From NCBI GenBank assembly GCA_036346375.1, contig CM070505.1, positions 54,885,772 to 54,949,771 of the forward strand: DNA of 64,000 nt, in the 5' to 3' direction. This document shows, piece after piece, positions 43,500-55,994 of this stretch. Every line of letters starts with the position of its first letter. Position 1 is the first letter of the stretch. The notes beneath the pieces are model-generated. The model saw only the letters and a program-made list of their open reading frames with translations. It was not told the DNA's origin and did no database searches. The position numbers and the translations under genes were made by a program. The DNA comes from Guadua angustifolia (taxonomy: Eukaryota > Streptophyta > Magnoliopsida > Poales > Poaceae).

Positions 43500-43855
43500 T
43501 CAGCGCCAGGGCACTGGGCTCGTCCACTCGGTGACGAAGTCGGCCAAGACCTGTGACTTGATCGCCGTCCGATGGATGTACGATATGTCGAGGCCGTTGA
43601 GCTCAAGCGCCCATTTGGCTATTCTTCCAGAAGCGTCGCGGTTGCAGACGATCTCGCCAAGTGGAGAAGAGGTCACCACGGAGACGGGGTGCCGGTCGAA
43701 GTAGTGGACCAGCTTCCTCTTCGCGATGAGCACCGTGTAGAGCAGCTTCTGCACCTGTGGGTACCGAGCCTTGGACTCAGAGAGTACTTCGCTGATGAAG
43801 TACATCGGCCGTTGTACTTTGAGCACATGGCCTTCTTCGGCTTGCTCCACGACAA
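43500..43855 (-). pseudogene. RNase H of Tat-type element W
   Basis: The frame 43850-43500 contains RPMYFISEVLSESKARYP and KLLYTVLIAKRKLVHYF, typical of the C-terminal half of gypsy RNase H, and then continues to KSQVLADFVTEW. That phrase usually precedes the second RNase H of Tat elements. The N-terminal half (43958-43860) is out of frame. It sits between reverse transcriptase and the second RNase H. Confidence 0.8.
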
Positions 43856-43958
43856 GCGCCGCGCTGACGACCTAGGTCGTGGTGGCGATGTAGAGGAGGA
43901 GAGGTTCCTTTGGCGTCGGAGTGACCAACACCGGAGGTGAAGTCAGGAACGCCTTTAG

Positions 43959-44700
43959 TCAATTGAGGGCTTCCTGGGCTTCCTGCGTCCAGCTGAAATG
44001 ATCGGACTTCTTGAGCAGCTTGTAGAGCGGCATTCCGCGCTCGCCTAGGCGAGACACGAAACGGCTCAAGGCCGCAAGGCATCCCATCAGCTTCTGGACT
44101 CCTTTTAGGTCACTGATCGGGCCCATCTTCATGATCACGGAGATCTTTTTCCGATTGGCCTCGATGCCGCGCTCGGAGATGATGAAGCCGAGTAGCATTC
44201 CCTTGGGGACCCTGAAAACGCATTTCTCGGGGTTGAGCTTGATGCGGAACCATCGGAGGCTCGCAAAGGTCTTTTCTAAGTCGGCGACGAGGCCATCGAC
44301 CTTCTTAGTTTTGACGATGATGTCGTCGATGTACGCCTCGATGTTACGGCCAATTTGGTCACTGAAACACGTTTGCGTACATCGCTGGTATGTAGCACCC
44401 ACGTTCTTCAGATCAAATAGCATCGTTACGTAACAAAACGAGCCGAACGGTGTGATGAAAGAAGTTGCGAGCTGGTCGGACTCTTTCATCGCTATCTGGT
44501 GGTAGCCTGAGTAGGCATCCAGAAAGGACAGGGATTCGCACCCTGCGGTGGAGTCGACAACTTGGTCGATGCGAGGCAATGAAAAAGGGTCCTTGGGACA
44601 TGCCTTGTTCAGGCCCATGTAATCAACACACATCCTCCATTGCCCGCATTTTTTTACAAGGATAGGTTGGCTAGCCACCGGTGGCGACTTTTTATAAACC
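43959..44700 (-). pseudogene. Reverse transcriptase of Tat-type element W
   Basis: The open frame 44678-43959 has the full order of reverse transcriptase motifs: WRMCVDYMGLNKACPKD, FLDAYSGYHQI, ITPFGSFCYVTM, the catalytic EAYIDDIIVK, and MLLGFIISERGIEANRKK. The thumb and start of RNase H follow (LGERGMPLYKLLKKSDHFSW). The three Asp residues of the active site are present. The frame is intact over 239 residues but is cut off from protease and RNase H by stops or shifts, so the polyprotein is not made. Domain order protease-RT-RNase H-integrase is that of Ty3-gypsy. Confidence 0.9.
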
Positions 44701-44789
44701 CCACGCCAAAAGCTTGGTGATCTCCCCTCCTATGATCTTGCGCTTCTCCTCGTCGAAGCGGCGCAAGCGCTGGGCGATCGGCCTTGAGC

Positions 44790-45851
44790 CAGGTCGGATA
44801 TTCAAGGAGTGCTCGGCGACCTCCCTTGGGATGCCTGGCATGTCAGAGGGCTTCCATGCGAAGACATCTCGATTGGCGCGGAGGAAGTCGACGAGCGCGC
44901 CTTCCTATTTGGCAGGGAGCGTCGCTCCGACCCGCACGGTCTTGGTCGGATCCTCAGGATGGACCGCCACCTCCTTCGTGTCTTCGGCGGACTTGAAGGA
45001 TCCGGACCCCGACTCGCTGAAGTCGGGGGCGGCTCAGAGGTTTCCCTCCGAAGGTTTTTGAGCTCGACGGACGTGATGAGCGTCGATGCCAGCTCGCAAC
45101 TGCTCTGCTCGCAGTTGTAGGCAAGCTGAAAAGACGCGGCCACGGTGATTACTCCCCGTGGCCCCAACATTTTCAGCTTGTGGTAGGTGTAGTTGGGGAC
45201 CGCCATGAATTTGGCGTAGCATGGCCTCCCCAAGATGGCGTGGTAGGAGCCAGAAAACCCCACAACCTCAAAGGTGAGGATTTCGGTGTAGAAGTTGTCC
45301 GGGCTCCCGAAGGTAATGGGCAGATCGATCTGCCCGAGCGGATAGGCCTGCTGGCCAGGGACGACGCCGTGGAAGGGCACCTTGCTCGGTCGGAGACGCG
45401 AGCGAGGGATTCCCATGGCGTCGTAGGTCTCAACATACAGGATGTTGAGACTGCTGCCGCCGTCCATGAGCACCTTAGACAGGCACTTTGGCCCCACAAC
45501 GGGGGCCATGACCAGGGGATATCTCCCCGGGTGCGGGACGTGGTCGGGGTGGTCGGTCCGATCGAAGGTGATCAGTGACTCCGACCATCGGAGGTATTTG
45601 GGCACGGCGGGAGCCGCCGTGTGGACCTTGCGGAAGGCAAGCATCTGGTGCCGTTTGTCGGCATAACTCACCGATCCGCCAAAGATCATGAGGCAGCCGT
45701 CGAGTTCCGGGAACTCGTCGTCCGCCTTCTTTTCCTCGGCATCTAGTGCCGAGTCGCGCTTTTTCTCTTTGTCCCGTGGGGCCCGAAATGAAGCGCCAGT
45801 GGTCTCGCAGCCCTCAGATTTGTGCTCGACGGGTACCCGTGATGTGGACAC
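44790..45851 (-). pseudogene. Protease region of Tat-type element W
   Basis: The frame 45851-44802 (349 residues) carries LMDGGSSLNILY, the aspartic protease active site in the DGGSS form usual for this lineage. TEILTFEVVGFSGSYHAILG and RPCYAKFMAVPNYTYHKLKM follow. The last ~110 residues are Pro/Arg/Ser-rich and probably out of frame. The RT start (44700) lies in another frame. The upstream part (45851-45600) is a charged linker after the capsid. Confidence 0.85.
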
Positions 45852-45853
45852 GG

Positions 45854-46145
45854 CTATCCATCACCGCTCAAGTGGTTTCGGGCGCTTGCCGCACTCGCCG
45901 CTAAGGTATGATCGGCGACGGCAACCACATGGCCTTCGTGGCCTTGCTTCCCCTTCCACTTCCGTTTGTCGGAATGGTCAGAGGGGGCAGCGGCGTCGGG
46001 ACTGAAGTCCCGCTTGGCCTTCACTTTGTCGAAGATGGCCCCCACAGCCTCCTCACCGGAGGCGTGGTTGGTGGCGATGTCCAGGAGCTCCTTGCTTGTC
46101 CTGGGTTTGGCGCAGCCCAACTTGTGGACCAGAGCTTTGGAGGTT
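45854..46145 (-). pseudogene. C-terminal gag remnant of W
   Basis: The minus-strand frame holds LGCAKPRTSKELLDIATNHA and EEAVGAIFDKVKAKRD followed by a Lys-rich, Asp-rich tail (KRKWKGKQGHEG). This fits the end of a Tat capsid. Upstream of about 46145 the protein stops making sense and E1 leader sequence begins. So the front of gag and the 5' LTR of W have been deleted. Confidence 0.6.
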
Positions 46146-46837
46146 TGAAAACAGAATATTTTAGAGGAGGGAAACACATCCTTACAGCACACAACCACAC
46201 TTGTAAAACTCATCGCTTTTGAACCACACAAGCGATAGCTGCACGACCAAAGTCGAAGCGCACTATCTCAACATTCATCAGAAAATCCAGGGTGTCTAAT
46301 ACGAAAATGGGACTCTTGCTAGTTAGGAAACTAAGATTGCTTCTTTCCAGTCTTCTTGCTTCTCTTTGAAATGATCCCCTCGTGCTTCTCTTGATTGACG
46401 ACTTGCATCCTCGAATCTTCAGCCTTCAGCGGAGAGAAAAGACCTTAACCAAGTTTTTGAATGAATAAAGGGCTTTGGAAATGTTTGCTTGTTTTTAAAA
46501 CAAATAGAGCGGAAGTGGATACGAAGAAGATTCCTTTAGATTAGGCAAGAGTTTTGAGAGAAAAGATGAAGAGGTTAAAATCCTTTTCCTGAGTTAAGCT
46601 TTATGAAAATAATGCCTTAGGGTTTTGAGATAGGGTAGACTGAGAAAACAATTGTTAAGAGAAATTATAACAATGAACGGGAGAAGAGATAAGACAAAAC
46701 AACAGTTGAAATCAAAGAATAAGGTGAGAAGATAGCAATGACAAGGTTTGATAAAATATTTTTAAATTAATAAAATAGGTCCTTAATGGCTACACCAACT
46801 ATCTAAGGCTCAACCTACAACAAAGCTTTGATACTAA
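46146..46837 (-). mobile_element. E1 leader with primer-binding site
   Basis: This is AT-rich non-coding sequence read on the minus strand from the E1 5' LTR. At 46825-46837 the minus strand reads TTAGTATCAAAGC, two G-to-A changes from TTGGTATCAGAGC, the tRNA-Met primer site. It ends at the W gag remnant. Gag and pol of E1 are absent. Confidence 0.6.
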
Positions 46838-48810
46838 CTCGTTTGGACCCGAACCAGGGTCAAGTCCTTCAGGTTTAATCGTTTAGTCCTAGGATCAACA
46901 GCTAGAACACACAGAATTACAGCTCTTGGATCATAACCATCACAAAATTTAACTTTATTACATCAGAGAGAATAGGCCAACATAGCCTTTATTACAAATA
47001 AAAGGCACGCATGCCTTAAAACAGCGGAAGACTTGGAATAATAAAAGACATCAAAAATCTCGGTGAAAACCCAAATAACACCACAGGCAAAACTATAGGA
47101 ACGGCTCCTAGACAGTAGTGTAGCACGCGTCTTGAACACCAGCTGACTGGTCTTGCTTCTGGGCTCCTTGTCTTCTTATCTGCTTCTGCAATCACGAATC
47201 GCCGTTGATTGAGCAAATTTCACTGCTGAACGCAGGGTAAGTAATTATCCAAATTACTTGCAAGTCAATTAATCACCACGACACTGGGTAGGCTGAGGAA
47301 AGGTTAGGCTCATTTGCATAAATGCTAGCTTTTTGCCTAGTTTTAGAAAGCATTCGATAAAACAGGTTTTTACAAATCAAATCATTTATTTATGAAACCT
47401 CCGGCTAACCACCGGTAACCACTTAGACCGCCAAAGGCGCCGTAAACTAACTAACCACTGTTACTCCAAAGAAATTCGCTATAGAGTCATAAAACAGCTT
47501 GGAAAACCAGTTGAAAATAGAAAACATTTTTTGAAACACTACCATGTGACAGCGCCCCTGTCATCCGCCCTTAACCGTGGGCATGGCTTTCATGAAAGTT
47601 TTACACTCTGCAGAGGTTGCACGCTTTACACATGCGACACAATGCTCTCCCGTCGGAAAACATTACGACAAGACCTTTTTCCACCTAGCTCTTGGTCGGC
47701 ATCCCCTCTAGGGTTTCCCCGCAGCGCACGATGGACCTCGCGTTGGCTGTGTTCCCCCCTTGAGCCTTCAGGATGACGTCCGGAAACTTCAGCACCTGTT
47801 CCGCCACACGCGATGACCATACCAAGAGTTCGGAGGGTACTAAGTCAAGGCTGGTCCCATACCCAGCACACATGGTCGCACTGTAGTACTTAAGTTTGAC
47901 AACCACAAGGTTCGGTCCTTAATAGTTGGAGTGGTTCCCGCAACGTGTAGAAACACCAGCCAAGCTAACCAGCCACTCCAACAGGGTTTTGTAAAATAAC
48001 CCAACCCAGCTGGTAGCCCCAGCTACACAGAAGTACTCCCTTCTTTTGAAAACAACACATCACAAGCAACAGCTTGTAGATTAACAAGGCAGTGACCAAT
48101 AATTAACAAGGGTCACACAGATGAAGTAAAGCCTATTGCTAATAGCAGAGCTAAGCAATAATCATTGTATCTAACTAGCAGTGTTTGAGGGCTGTTAAAC
48201 ATAATAAAGGGAATAATAATCCTACTGGTTAATGATCAGGAATTAAACCACAATTAACTGGAATAGGAATAATTAAGCCTAGCAACATATGTTCTTAGCT
48301 TTAAACATAGCAGGCACTTGAAAATTAATAAAACATCTAACTAGTAGGTTGTGTCAAAGTGGTTAACATTGACGTGCCTTAATCCAAGCATACTGGTCTT
48401 CTCTGCAACCACACACCTTCAGCGAATCGCTCTTCCCGACTTCGGCAAATCCGCCTCTAACGCACAAAAACTAGGAATCAATACAATGCGCACACAAATA
48501 TGAAAATGCAGAGATGCAAATGCATTTTTAAGAATTCACAAAAATTCTATTTACTGGAAATGCATTTTTAAACATTTGAAAAAGGGATTAACCATTTTTC
48601 CTAAAGGAACAACTAATAAAGAAAGCAAAAATAATTTTCCAGAGAAGTTTTTAATTGTGAAAATGTTGTTTAACATTTTTAGATAAAACATGGCATTTTT
48701 AGAAATTTTATGAAAATTTATTGCCTCTGGAAATGATTTATAAAAATCAATTTAGGGTTTAAATGGCAAAAATGCCTTTTTCAAGATACAAAAACATTTT
48801 TCACAGAAAG
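46838..48810 (-). mobile_element. Element E1, 5' LTR (interrupted by Z)
   Basis: 46849-48140 matches the E1 LTR at 31065-32534. The remainder (48140-48810) is LTR sequence that the other copy lost. The shared block lies at about 47605-47638 (minus). The right edge is the TG of LTR Z at 48811, so the start of this LTR should lie beyond element Z, outside the window. Differences from the 31-kb copy are concentrated at 47420-47480 and 47560-47820. There is no coding frame of note. Confidence 0.7.
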
Positions 48811-49630
48811 TGTCGACGATTGGGATCGCCAACCGCAAGAAGTGAGATGGGGGGTTAGTGAGATACGGGACCCGAGCTGCGCCTTGCTCAAACGGAGGAA
48901 CGGAGAAGATGCGACGTTGGTCGGAGCAAGACGGCAACGAGCGTGAGGCCGGGATTTATACTGGTTCGAGCCCCTGTGGAGGTAATAGCTCTACTCTAGT
49001 TGCCTTGAGGCAGTATTATTACCTATTTCTGAGTACAGGGTGTGTACACAGCTCAAGTTCAACAATGGCTACGTCTAAGCTTGAGCTACGTCGTGTTGTG
49101 TGTTGTCCTCTCTCCCTTGAGAGACTGCGCATCCTTAGTCTTATACCTCCTCTGCACGCAATGGATGGGAGAGATTCCCGAGAAGTGGCCTTCAAGCACG
49201 TTGAGGGCTGGCAGTAACCGCTCCGGACTTGACGCACGCACCTGCTTCATCCCCACGACCCGCGTTTTGGCAACCGCCGGCCAAATGCACGATCCGAAAT
49301 GCAAGGGTGGACCACGGCTTCGAACGAGAGCCGACCCGAGCCCGAGGTCGTGCGGGGCGTGCGTTCGGGTCAGCAAGGCTTAGGTCGAAGGCCTCGCATA
49401 CGCCAGTCGTGGTCGAGGCCTCCCGAGCTTGGGGGTTCGCGACCGCGGCGCCGCCGGCCAAAGGACGCCCAAATTTCATCGCCTAGCACCGAGGCTTAAG
49501 GTCGTAGGGAACACGGTCCGACCTTGAGCTCGCAATCGGGATTAATTTCCGAACCTTTGAGCTCAAGGTCGAGGTCGGGCGGAAACGCAACGCCAAAGCC
49601 GCGATGAGACGACACCCGCGCTTCTTGATC
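48811..49630 (-). mobile_element. 3' LTR of Tat-type element Z
   Basis: The minus strand ends GGCGATCCCAATCGTCGACA at 48811. It shares 'GGGGCTCGAACCAGTATAAA' and the downstream part with the plus-strand LTR at 4480-5122. GGTATAAGACTAAGG near 49136 is the promoter box. Its start is near 49611-49630, after CTGGGGGTTAGGAG (polypurine tract, minus). GC-rich frames over it on both strands are not genes. Confidence 0.65.
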
Positions 49631-49749
49631 TCCTAACCCCCAGACGGATGCAAACGCTAGTGGACACTGCTATGTTCAAACCGCAGCCAGCCTTAATTGC
49701 ACTCGTTAATCATGGCTTGCGCGTCCTTCAAGCGCCAGGATCGGATTTG

Positions 49750-52700
49750 GCGACAAGGCGTTTATAAACTCAAAACCGCAATGATCGCTTGAGGAAACTT
49801 CCCACCACGCCTTTTGTCCTCCAAGCCTCCGTGCTCAAAAAACCTCTCCCCACCTTCGACCGAATCGCCGCGATCACCATGGCTGTTAGGAGGAGCACGT
49901 TGTCACCGCAAGGATGAAGGAACTCGAGACCGGGATCGCTTGATCCATTCACATGGCGGCCGGCCGGGCAACGAGACCGAGCCACGCCCAGTGACGACGA
50001 GATCGCTTGCACCGAGCACTACGCCCTTCTTCGCTCATGGACCAAGAGCGAAGTTCTCTCCGTGGTCCTCACCACCATGTAGATTGAGCTCATAAACCCG
50101 TGCCAAACTCCATTCTTACTCTCGCCATCTTCTCCCACTTGTGCGTAGGGGTTCCTAGGATCCTTCCCAACCCCTCGCTTCTTCTTTTTTGTGATTTCAC
50201 CCTCTTCCGCCTGGGAAGGACCCCGTGGTCGGATGCCTCTATTTCCGGCAAATAACAGGCTCAAGTGGTCCTTCCCCAAGATCCACCTTGGGACTCCCTG
50301 CCATGGTCCGAGCGGTGGTTCTACCTCAAGAAAGGGGAACTCGCAGACGTCATATATGAGGGAAAGCCCATCTGCGGAAGAAGGAGACCCCAGAGGCGGA
50401 AGATCTCGAGGCCGACGAAGAGGCCATCGCCGCCATTCATCTCGCACCGAGCGTGATCTCACCGGCAAAGCGATCGCCGCTGACTTCTCATGAATCGGTG
50501 TCCTTCGCGAGGCGACGCACCTGCTTCTACGAGATCTAAGGGCGACGACTCGACCCGCGAGGGTACGCCCGTATGCCTCCTCGCCTCATGGTCTTGCTCG
50601 AGCCCGCCTCGATCTTCTCTGAGGGTCGCTCCTTTGTACCGAAGGCGAGTCTTGGTTGCCGCCAAGATGAGTGAGATGTTCGAAACCGGCGACAACTACT
50701 CCATGGACGACTCGCGTCAAGAACGTGTTCGCCGAAGGCCGAGGTAAGCCATCCCGACCAATGGCTCGACTCGAAGCGACTTCGGGCCCTCCTTGATCCT
50801 TTCATGTATGCAGACCATCAGAGTCGCTCGACACGGCCAGCGGATGCTCCCACCGCCTGGGGACAAGAGCAAAAGGAAAGAAGAGGCCTTCCCTACCGAA
50901 GCGGATCGCCAGAGGCGAAGAAACCTTATGCCGAGCGGGGTGACTGTGCATGGTAAGGATCCGGCTGGTCGAGCCCCGAGCCCGTGCTCGTGTGCCTTGG
51001 TCGTTGATGAGTTTTCCTCCTTGCAGCAAAGAGAGCGCAATGCCGCCGCTAGGTCCTCGAGCCTCTCCCGCCCCGGCCCCGAAGCTGACCCCGCCACGGC
51101 GGGCGATGCGAGTCGGGTCGACTTCGAGACCCTGTGTCGCGAGGACACGCAGGCTGGCGCCCTGCTGGCTTCGGGCAACAAGACCTTCGCCGACCTCGCC
51201 GAGGCGAGGCCGGAGACTCAGTAAATCCTCAGCTTCTTGGACCGCACCGCCCCTCCGTGATCTTTCTCGCTTAGTGTATGTTTTGATCGCAGACCTTGAG
51301 CACCCGAGCTCAAACTTGCCCGCTTTGACGATGGTCATTGTCCAGTATGAGTCCGAAGTCCGGGAGGAGGAGAATGTCTTCGCCGTCCCGCGCCGAAGCC
51401 ATACCGACGTGGACTCTTCGGGCCGCCAAGCCCGCCTTCGCTGGCGAAGTTCTACCAAGGGGTCGACGACCGACGAGGAGGAAAACCACCGCGACTAGTG
51501 AGGATTACAAAGATCGGGCGAGGCGGAGCCGCCATGCCGCCGACCTCTTGAGGTCGACGGGGACGGCACCTGTGGTGCCACTTGCCGCCACCGCGAGTCG
51601 CCCAGCTCACCCGACCACGGCCAAGACGGGCGCCTAGGTCGTGACGCCACCGACCACCGAGATGGCACTCGCCAGAGGGCGCCGCAGACCGCGGGCCGCC
51701 GCCGCCGAGCACCGAGGTCGGGCATCCCAGTGCCACGGAGATCGCCCACGCCATGGAGGCCTTGCCGCGGAGCCGATCATCGCTCCTGAGTCGGAGGCGA
51801 AGCGAGCCCTTACCACGGAGGTAGGGGCCAGGCCGTTGTTGCCGCCCTTCCCCGCCGGCGAACCGAGCCTCCTGGAGGGGTGACGGAATCCTCAGTCACA
51901 CCCGCACGGAGCCTAAAGATCCTGCCCAAAGGCGCCGATGGGGGCTACTACGACCCCATCCTGTATAAATGGGCATTTAGGAGGAGGAAATCTCGCACGA
52001 TGGACGATCATGAAGAATATACCCACTGCTACCGAGAATCGACTTGCGGGTAAGGCCCCTCCGCGCACCCCGTGAGCTTGTTAGCCCGAGTTCCCTCGCT
52101 TTTTTCTTAATTCGGGCCACCCTTTCGTCAGGAAGGCGATCGACCATGTCTCCTCGGGGCTACAAGGCCTTCAAGAGCATGCCGACGCGCCGAGGGGCCT
52201 TCAACGCGGTGGAGGCATCGGAGTCCGAGCGCCGAGGCTCATCAGACCATCGAGGTCGATCAGCGAGCTCGAGCGCAAAGCCGGGAGCTTGTCGATCTTC
52301 GCCAAACGATGAGGGCGCAGGAGGTAGCCCACGCGCCGAAGCTCGAGCGCATCAGACCTCCGAGCGCGAGCATGGCTTCAAGGCCGGAGTACGAGCGCAC
52401 GCGACGCCAAGGTGCTCGCGCCGAAGCGAGCCAAGGTCGGTTACCGAGAAGGCTACCGAGGAGCAAGCGCCCTCCCCGGGCGAAGGTGTCCCCGAGCTTG
52501 AGGCCAAGGTCCCGAGCTCAAGAGAGGCTTGGGCGCGCTAACGAGGCGGCCGAGGCCGAAGCGGCCAAGGTCGAGGCACTCGAGAAGGCCGCCGCGAGCA
52601 AGCACCTCCACGGCGAAGGCGCCCCCGAGCCGAGGCCAAAATCCGCGAGCTTGAAGGAAGCTCGAGCGCGCCACCGAGGCGCTTAAGCCGAAAGGGCCAA

Positions 52701-53170
52701 GGTCGAGATGCCGAGAAGGCCGCCAGGACCGTGACGCCTTCCTGCCGAGGCGCCTCGAGCTGAGGCCAAGATCTCTGAGCTCAAGAGGGCTTGTTGCGCA
52801 AGAAAAGGGCGCGACGAGCGCCATGGCTCAACTCCAAGACGAACGGCGCCGAAGTCATGGATGCCACCACTGTGAGTCTCCGTAACTGTGAGCGGAAGCC
52901 GCCGCCTTGAGGGCCAAAGTCGCGAGCTCGAGCAAGAGAAGATTACTCATGAGATGGCCGATCTCAGAAAAATGTTAGAAAGCAAGAAATGTTCTAATAG
53001 AAACAGATCGCTTTTGGAAAACCTCGCTCCTCGATCTAAATTCATAGTTGAGGATGCTCGAGTCTCTTCGGCCATTGCTTGCCACGCCGCTTCTTTTTGG
53101 TTGTGCGCCGATAGGATAGCCTTATCTAGCCCTCGTTGGGCCCGAGGTTGAGCCACGTGTGCCTTGGGCA
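49750..53170 (+). pseudogene. Antisense gene of Z, heavily decayed
   Basis: The position (between 3' LTR and pol, opposite strand) and content parallel the W antisense gene. GCGTTTATAAACTC near 49758 is a TATA candidate. At 50265-50360 the frame reads DPPWDSLPWSERWFYLKKGE, matching the WHSEWFYARN part of the W protein. Later stretches (51000-51240; 52250-52870) are Ala/Glu/Arg-rich with repeated ELEAK/ELK phrases, consistent with a long coiled coil. A last clear frame is near 52920-53040. Frames change every 100-300 bp, so exon limits cannot be set. The numerous 180-440-bp ORFs here are pieces or shadows. It is inactive. Confidence 0.45.
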
Positions 53171-55039
53171 CAAGACGAGATACGGATCAGGGGAACTGCC
53201 CCGACTCCACCGATTCACCCAAATGCATGGCATATCTCGAGTGAATCAAGGAACCCTAAGCCCCCGTGATTATACCCGTTTGGTCCTGTGATAGTTCGCC
53301 AACACGAGCACTCTCATCCAACAGCTTGACATCACAACACATACATAATTAGCGGAAGCATAAACGTTATTACATACCAAAAGTAGGACTGCTGTCCATA
53401 ACGACATATTTAAAGTTATTACATCAAGTAGCAGCGAAAACATAAGATAAACAACAAAAGGGCCAGCATGGCATGCCCCCAAACCTCGTGCAACCAACTG
53501 GGCAAGAACGGCGACTAAACGTTAGAACTATCAAATCGCCTTAGAAAAGTCCCCTGTAATGTCTCATCCTCACCGCAGAAGTGGATAATCCGATTGAGTA
53601 CAAAGAGTGTACTCGACAATAATATACATTTCATGCTGATCTCTAGCTACATGTGGTTGATACATCAAGGAAGGCATAGTGGCAATTTCAGCATAAAGCA
53701 ATATTTGAGATAAATCATAAGCAAGTATAGATTGAAAGATTTGCATTTAGTAACATTTGCAAAGTCTAGTGCATGATATAACATCATCATAATCACACTC
53801 ATATCATGCCTTCAAGCATTCTCCTAACCATGAGTTCCATCGCCATGTTCGACTACACACACGAAAGTACTCCAATACTCATGTCTTTTAAACACACACA
53901 CAAGTACTCCAATACTTGTGTCTCTTTTTCCACTCCCATCCCATTCTTACTAAGTCCTTAATACTCAAAGGATCGACAATTCGAGAGATCGCCCCAACCA
54001 TGGACGCGCTATTCAATAGTTTAAACTCGCAGAGGTACGATTTACCCACACGACACGCCACACTCAGAAGCTGCTTATTAACACATTTCCTTAGATGTGT
54101 CGGCCGAGGTGAAACGTGACAAACCATTTTCCAAAGATGCATGGTAGTGTATCTAAACCATCCGGATGATCGCGGACCTCGATCCCGCGTGCCTGCAGGT
54201 TCGTGTGTGGATCAAGGAGTACACCCGCTGTTGGACATCCCCAACTCAACAAAGTTCGAGGGACTCCGAGGACATTCCCCGCACTCCACTAAGCCTGTGG
54301 AATTCCGCGGTCATTCCTGACGCCCACTAAGCCCAAGGAATTCAAGGCACATGGTTTACATATCCTAGTCATACATAAGTACTTGGTTACGCCGTCCCAT
54401 AAACCGGTGGTGGTTCGCACGATAGTTACTCAAAGAGACGCCACCAGATTCAATCCTTAAGGTCCTTAGCCAATATCTCTACTCACTACTCAATAATTAA
54501 AATCAACATCATCATCACAATAATAAATCTTGATCATTATGCATCGATGGACTAAATCCATCTATCGCGTTTCTAACGGTGATCTAAGCATGGCTACAAT
54601 TCGCACGTAACCCATATACAATAATAAACCAACCACCTAGGGCTATAATGGAAATATGGAGGAACATGCTAAGGGTATAACACACAACATGGTGATAGCT
54701 AAGAATTCTACCCAAACATAATTAATTGAAGTAAGCATGCATTCGATAAAATAATTTCAAAATGTAAGTGTCAAAATAGTAGGAGCAATCGTGGTCAAGG
54801 AATAAGGTAGTGCCTTGCGCCGATCTTGGTCTCAAAAGCGTAGTCGCATTCGGGTGCCTCCAAACGCCAACACCTAACGAGAAAATCCAATTCAATAAAC
54901 ACCAAACAAGGATTCAAATAGTGCACATGAGTAAAAGATGCATGACATGCTCATGATGTGTAATACTAATCATAATATGCAAGTACTAATTGAGTGTTTA
55001 TGCTAAAAGTTCAAGTCTTAAAGCTTTTATTGAATTATG

Positions 55040-55410
55040 TTCGAGTATCCGAGTTTCACTTCGGACCGTCCGAACCGACCTCTCAGAAGAAGTTGAATTT
55101 ATACTCTGACTATCCGAAATTATGTTCTAATGTCCGAATGGTTCGGACTATCCGAGTGTTCGCTTCGAATGTCCGAGTGGACCTCTCGTTAGCCAATTTA
55201 GTTCTCGTTAATTCCTATTCGACTATCCGAAATTCATTCGAGTATCCGAAGGTGTTCGAATATCCGTGAAATCTCGACTATCCGAGTAGACCCTCGTTAG
55301 CCATAACAGCCCTCGCCGAATTCCTATTCGACTATCCGAACTTTGTTCGAATATCCTAAAATGTTCGAATGTCCGAGTGAAATCTCGGATTATCCGAGCT
55401 AGGCTTCTCG
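55040..55410. repeat. TCCGA-rich repeat array, T LTR copy A
   Basis: TCCGA occurs 12 times within about 365 bp, mostly in TATTCGACTATCCGAA, TTCGAGTATCCGA and GTTCGAATGTCCGAG. A larger unit of about 115 bp (ending GTTAGCC...AATTCC) is repeated two to three times. The array lies about 0.6 kb upstream of the plus-strand side of the LTR promoter, i.e. downstream in the LTR sense. Confidence 0.75.
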
Positions 55411-55985
55411 CTTTAAAACGACAATTCGTATTGGCTTCTACGCTTATAGCAATGTACTAGGACTTAAAAAGGGTGGTCTAGGTAGAACCTACCACTACAA
55501 GGTTGCGCTTGCACTTGGTGAAGATTGGTTTTGGTGAGGAATGACGAAAAGTGTCAAACGCCGTTCTCACGGTTCGTCACCTCCTTGCTCGCAGAGACGA
55601 CAATGCCGCCACTTGCTCGTGCTCCCAAAGAACAACTAGCCCTCCTCCTCAAGCTTCCACGTGACATGCACGATCCGATTCATGGTTGGATGATGGATTC
55701 CATGGGAAAAGAAAGGAAATGAGTTACAAGGTTCTAAATTTCAGAACATGGAGGAGAAAGAAACGATTGCTACTCACCCAAAACTTGATGCCTCAAAAAT
55801 CCACTTGGATGGATTTGAAGCTCTTGATCTTGGCTTCAAGATGGTGTAACATGCACAAACCAAAACTCAAGTTTGGAGGGGATTTGTGGGGGAGATATGG
55901 CAAGTGTTGGAGAAAAGGTGGTGTGCTGTTTTCTGTTGAGGATGAACAAATGAGCAGTATGGGGAGGAGAAACCAATGTTTAGGG

Positions 55986-55994
55986 CTTATATAG
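55986..55994 (-). promoter_or_regulatory. TATA box of T 3' LTR
   Basis: The minus strand reads GCCTATATAAGCCC, followed by TAAACATTGGTTTCTCCTCC, a good plant promoter with a short leader. The identical box lies in the other LTR at 62906-62914. Confidence 0.6.

Noticed and set aside
55686..55994. 102-codon frame kept in both T LTRs (also 62606-62914) as a conserved gene
   Set aside because: Both copies are LTRs of one element, so identity is expected. The frame opposes the LTR promoter and its last third differs by indels.
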